A stretch of 8,795 bases of DNA, taken from NCBI GenBank assembly GCA_050732575.1, contig JBOHRF010000214.1, forward strand, positions 1-8,795, in the 5' to 3' direction. Below are positions 5,841 to 8,795 of this stretch, one piece after another (the stretch's first letter is position 1; every line of letters starts with the position of its first letter). The DNA is from JBBDWZ01 sp050732575. GTDB taxonomy: Bacteria; Gemmatimonadota; Gemmatimonadetes; Longimicrobiales; RSA9. The notes beneath the pieces were generated by a model, which ran no database searches, had not been told where the DNA came from, and saw nothing but the letters and a program-made list of their open reading frames with translations. A program made the position numbers and the translations under genes.

Positions 5841-7024
5841 AACGCCTCGCCGATGGAACGGGAATGATGTGGTGAGATGCCGGGAGGGGCGGGGAGTGTT
5901 GCCTGGGCGTCGGACGGTCCGACGGCCACCGCCTCAAAAATCTCGCGCAGCGGCACGGATGCGAGTAGCTGCGGTATCGGGTGCTCGGCGTCATCCGGCC
6001 AACGGACCAGACGGATGGCGCCATCGGCAATCTCCAGGCCCACGATATCACCATCCAGGAAGCAGCAGCAGCCAGTGTTGAAGTAACATTTCCGCTCCGT
6101 GGGCATTTCGCCTTCCCGTCCGCCCAACTGCCGATCCTGTGCGCGCGCCCATTCCAGCTCTGCGGAAATGGTGGCCAGTTCCAGCTCGAGTTTGTGGTTG
6201 GCCGGTTCCTCAGTGAGTCGCAGCAGGATGCGCTGACGGCGCACCTCGAGCTGACGCTCGCGCGACTGCGAGGCAAACACCGGCCGGTGTGTGTGTCCGG
6301 CAACCAGCACGAGCCCGGGTTTGCCGACCACCCAGTGATACATCGCTACGTTGTGCCGCTCGCGCAGCGCCCAGTTATGCGCGGGTGTGTTGCGCGTGAT
6401 GTTGAACAGCCGCTGTAGCGGTCGCCAGATCCAGCGCACGGCAAAGCGCGAGATGAACGACCAGCGATCGCTTTCCAGCGTGCCCTGGTGACCGTGCACC
6501 AGGAAGAACGCGCCCAGCGACTGATCGCCATCGTCCATGTGCAGCAAAAAGCCCTCATGGACGCGCAGGTCGTCCCCAAAGATGGGATGCAGAAAGTGCT
6601 TCACCTTGTCGGCAAAGCTCCACGCATCATCGTGATTGCCCCAGATGCGGATGTAGCGGCCTGCTTTGTGGAACTGCGCGGTCAGCTCGAGCGTGCGCGG
6701 ATACTGGCGCAGCACGGTGGCCGGCATCTCCTCCCACAACTCCTCCACATCACCCAGCTCGACCAGCCAGTAACCCAGCGCCTGGTAATAGGCCAAGGCA
6801 GCATTGTAAGCGCGCTCGCAGCGGCGGAAGTCGTCCGCATCATTGCGCCCACCTTTGTGCAGATCGGAGAAAACGATCACGCGGTCTCTCCCCACTTGCA
6901 AACGCCGACTCGAGCCGCCCTCGATAGTCGACCGGTAGGCGCGCTGAAGGCTGGCCGCGATGCGCCGCTGGTAGTCGGAATCGGGCGCAGGTTCTGCCGA
7001 GATTGCCGCCTCTAATGGAGGCAC
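5837..7024 (-). CDS. Calcineurin-like metallophosphoesterase (LpxH-like motifs)
   Basis: This 395-residue protein has the full set of two-metal phosphoesterase motifs: FSDLHKGG (Asp54, His56), ELGDVEELWE (Asp92), IWGNHDD (Asn130, His131), FLVHGHQGT (His177, His179) and VAGHTHRPVF (His244, His246). GD followed by E-x-W and the GHTHRP ending resemble LpxH-type UDP-diacylglucosamine hydrolases, but the protein is much longer than LpxH (about 240 residues), so I do not call it LpxH. A basic helical N-terminus precedes the fold. A charged helical insertion, possibly a coiled coil (about 253-300), separates the last histidines from a cysteine-rich strand CYFNTGCCCF (313-322). There is no signal peptide, so it is probably cytoplasmic. 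The start is GTG 7022-7024 with GGAG seven bases upstream. It heads the - strand group and overlaps the secreted-protein gene by four bases. Confidence 0.88.
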   Translation of the reverse strand: MPPLEAAISAEPAPDSDYQRRIAASLQRAYRSTIEGGSSRRLQVGRDRVIVFSDLHKGGRNDADDFRRCERAYNAALAYYQALGYWLVELGDVEELWEEMPATVLRQYPRTLELTAQFHKAGRYIRIWGNHDDAWSFADKVKHFLHPIFGDDLRVHEGFLLHMDDGDQSLGAFFLVHGHQGTLESDRWSFISRFAVRWIWRPLQRLFNITRNTPAHNWALRERHNVAMYHWVVGKPGLVLVAGHTHRPVFASQSRERQLEVRRQRILLRLTEEPANHKLELELATISAELEWARAQDRQLGGREGEMPTERKCYFNTGCCCFLDGDIVGLEIADGAIRLVRWPDDAEHPIPQLLASVPLREIFEAVAVGPSDAQATLPAPPGISPHHSRSIGEAL

Positions 7025-7229
7025 GTTTTGGCTCCGTTGAGTTGTGCTGCCACACGATGCGCGGCGGATGGCCAGCGGCGAAAGATCGGCACGCCCGCCA
7101 TCCTTCGGCGCTCGCGATCCTTACCCTGTCCTCCCGTCTGCCGCGAGCCTCGACCCGTTCGCTGCAACAGCCTCGGGGTTCACAACACAACCATCCTGGC
7201 CGGAAACACAGGACGATACCTTGGCCATC
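7025..7229. other. Divergent intergenic region
   Basis: These 205 bases separate the - strand metallophosphoesterase from the + strand permease, so promoters for both should lie here. I see no convincing -35/-10 pair, no strong dyad and no small gene with a ribosome-binding site. Open frames that cross it have no recognisable product. Confidence 0.4.
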
Positions 7230-8795
7230 ATGGAAACCATCATTCAGGATGTACGCGAAGCGCTGCGTCAGTTCCGGGTGACCCCGCGGCTCACCCTGTC
7301 GGCGCTGGCCTGCATCACGCTGGGCATTGGCGCCACCGTGTTCATCGTCACGGTCGTGCACGGCATTCTGCTGGCGCGGCCGCCGTTTCCCCATGCCGAT
7401 CGGCTGGTCCGTTTGTGGATCACGCCCGCAGGGACGCGCCTGCGCCAGGATCTATCCGTGCTTGATGCGCGTGACATCCAGGCCGGCGCACGCACCTTCG
7501 ATGCGCTCGAGATTGCCGCGCGCACGCGCCTGGCCGTGGTCACCGCGGAAGGCACGGAACGGATGCGCGGTGAATCCGTGAGCCCCGGCTATTTCGATCT
7601 CATTGCCCTGCGGCCTGCACTCGGTCGCACCTTCACACCGGCCGAATACGCACCCAACGCGCCCGGTGTCATGTTGATCAGCGATCGGATGTGGCGGCAG
7701 AAGTTTGGCGCGCGCACGGAGGTGTTGGGTCAGACCGTGCGCGCGCGCGGCAACACGGGTCATGAGAGTGACAGGCTTTACACCGTAGTGGGCGTGCTGC
7801 CCGCCAACTTCGTGGGTACGGTCGACACGGACATATCGGACTTCTGGCTGCCTATCGAGCAGTATGCGCCGCGCAGGATCCTGGAAACGCGGCAGGCGCG
7901 CAGCTCCTGGGTAATGGCCAGGCTGCGTGCGGGCGTAACCCTGGCGCAGGCTCGAGCGGAAGTCGCCGAGCTGGGCCGGCGGCTGGCCGCGCAACATCCG
8001 GCCGCCTACCGCCAGCTGAGCCTGCACGTCGAACCACTCGGTGAAAGCTGGCGTGCGCGCTATCGTACCGGACTTTTGATGCTGACCGGCGCGGCCGCGC
8101 TCCTGCTGCTCATCGCCTGCACCAATGTCGCCAATTTCGTGCTGGCTCGTATTGCCCAACGCGAGCACGAATTCCGGCTGCGTTTTATCCTGGGCGCACG
8201 ACCTGCGCGCATCCTGCGCCTGCTTTTCGTGGAAAGCCTGGTCCTGTCCGCGGCCGGCGGTCTGGCCGGTGCGCTCCTGGCTGTCGCGGGTGTCCGACTT
8301 TTTCGCGCGCTCGCCGTTTTCCAGCTGCCGCCCTACGTCTCGCTGACAACCGATGGCCGCATGCTGCTGCTGGCCTGCGGCCTGGTCGTGCTCACCGCCT
8401 TGCTGTTTGGCACGCTGCCCGTTGCGCTCGGGCTGCGATTGGATGACGCTCGCCGCCTGCGCGAAGCCGGCCGCGGCACCACGATGGGACGCCGGCAGCG
8501 CCGCCTTACCGATGGATTGGTGGCCGCGCAGATCACGTTCTCGTTCCTGCTGTTGTGCGGGTCCGGACTCCTGTTGCGCACCTACGCCAACCTGGTGCGC
8601 GCGGATCTGGGTTTTCGCACCGACCACGTAGTGCGCCTGGCCATCAGCCTGGACGCACAGTCGTTTCCTGATGATGCCGCACACATCGCGTTTGCGCGCG
8701 CGGCCGATGCCCACCTGCGCACCCAGCCGGGCGTGCGCGATGTAGCCGTGATGGCCGGCGTACTGCCGCCCTGGTTCGATTACGACGTATCACTG
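7230..8795 (+). CDS. MacB/FtsX-type orphan ABC permease (ADOP family), 3' end outside window
   Basis: The frame runs from ATG 7230 to the window edge with 522 codons and no stop. After a short cytoplasmic N-terminus (METIIQDVREALRQFRVTPR) comes a first membrane helix (about 22-46). A MacB-like periplasmic core follows (about 50-270), with SPGYFDLIALRPALGRTFTP and VVGVLPANFVGTV. The first FtsX domain (about 279-400) carries the diagnostic IACTNVANFVLARIAQREHE and RFILGARPARILRLLFVESL. Another hydrophobic stretch (about 428-450) begins the second half, which in this family ends with a second FtsX domain. No ATPase gene is visible nearby, as is common for the orphan permeases abundant in Acidobacteriota and Gemmatimonadota. 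Role: probable envelope transport or export, substrate unknown. TTG 7221, with AGGA seven bases upstream, is an in-frame alternative start three codons earlier. Confidence 0.9.
   Translation, partial: METIIQDVREALRQFRVTPRLTLSALACITLGIGATVFIVTVVHGILLARPPFPHADRLVRLWITPAGTRLRQDLSVLDARDIQAGARTFDALEIAARTRLAVVTAEGTERMRGESVSPGYFDLIALRPALGRTFTPAEYAPNAPGVMLISDRMWRQKFGARTEVLGQTVRARGNTGHESDRLYTVVGVLPANFVGTVDTDISDFWLPIEQYAPRRILETRQARSSWVMARLRAGVTLAQARAEVAELGRRLAAQHPAAYRQLSLHVEPLGESWRARYRTGLLMLTGAAALLLLIACTNVANFVLARIAQREHEFRLRFILGARPARILRLLFVESLVLSAAGGLAGALLAVAGVRLFRALAVFQLPPYVSLTTDGRMLLLACGLVVLTALLFGTLPVALGLRLDDARRLREAGRGTTMGRRQRRLTDGLVAAQITFSFLLLCGSGLLLRTYANLVRADLGFRTDHVVRLAISLDAQSFPDDAAHIAFARAADAHLRTQPGVRDVAVMAGVLPPWFDYDVSL

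Noticed and set aside
7452..8714. Long open frame (420 codons) on the - strand opposite the permease gene
   Set aside because: It is antisense to a clearly recognisable permease, its product is a Gln/Arg/Gly-rich low-complexity string with no known motif, and it arises from the codon bias of the G+C-rich sense gene.

Overview
This is a G+C-rich bacterial window with dense coding on both strands. It has no RNA genes, CRISPR array or insertion sequence that I can see. The combination of a TonB-dependent receptor with an aromatic C-terminal residue, a LytS/LytTR two-component pair and a MacB/FtsX-type orphan permease of the 'acidobacterial duplicated permease' kind points to a Gram-negative such as Gemmatimonadota or Acidobacteriota. 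That placement is inferred from gene families, not from any marker gene.

Left block, + strand, 1-3339: the C-terminal part of a TonB-dependent outer-membrane receptor (start outside the window), an exported TPR protein right behind it, then a LytS-type membrane histidine kinase and a LytTR response regulator sharing an ATGA stop/start overlap. Between the TPR gene and the kinase gene lies a long hairpin built from CGNTTT-type hexamers (1425-1507). The order suggests one co-oriented receptor/TPR/signalling cluster, with the hairpin as a possible expression divider.

Middle block, - strand, 7024 down to 3343: a calcineurin-like metallophosphoesterase with LpxH-like motifs; a small secreted protein coupled to it by an ATGA overlap; a fusion of a DoxX-like multi-pass membrane domain to an exported histidine-phosphatase (RH) domain; and a small exported or membrane protein of unknown function. 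The fusion gene's Shine-Dalgarno and GTG start lie inside a strong hairpin (5238-5293), the most distinctive regulatory feature here. A terminator-like hairpin (3928-3960) follows the fusion gene. The last gene of this block converges on the response regulator with only 3 bases between stop codons.

Right block, + strand, 7230 to the window end: the first 522 codons of an ABC-transporter-type permease (MacB periplasmic core plus first FtsX domain), transcribed divergently from the metallophosphoesterase across a 205-base gap.

No stretch longer than about 300 bases lacks a gene. The window looks like ordinary chromosomal accessory or envelope-related sequence. The items most worth a second look are the start-codon hairpin, the DoxX/phosphatase fusion and the hexamer hairpin.
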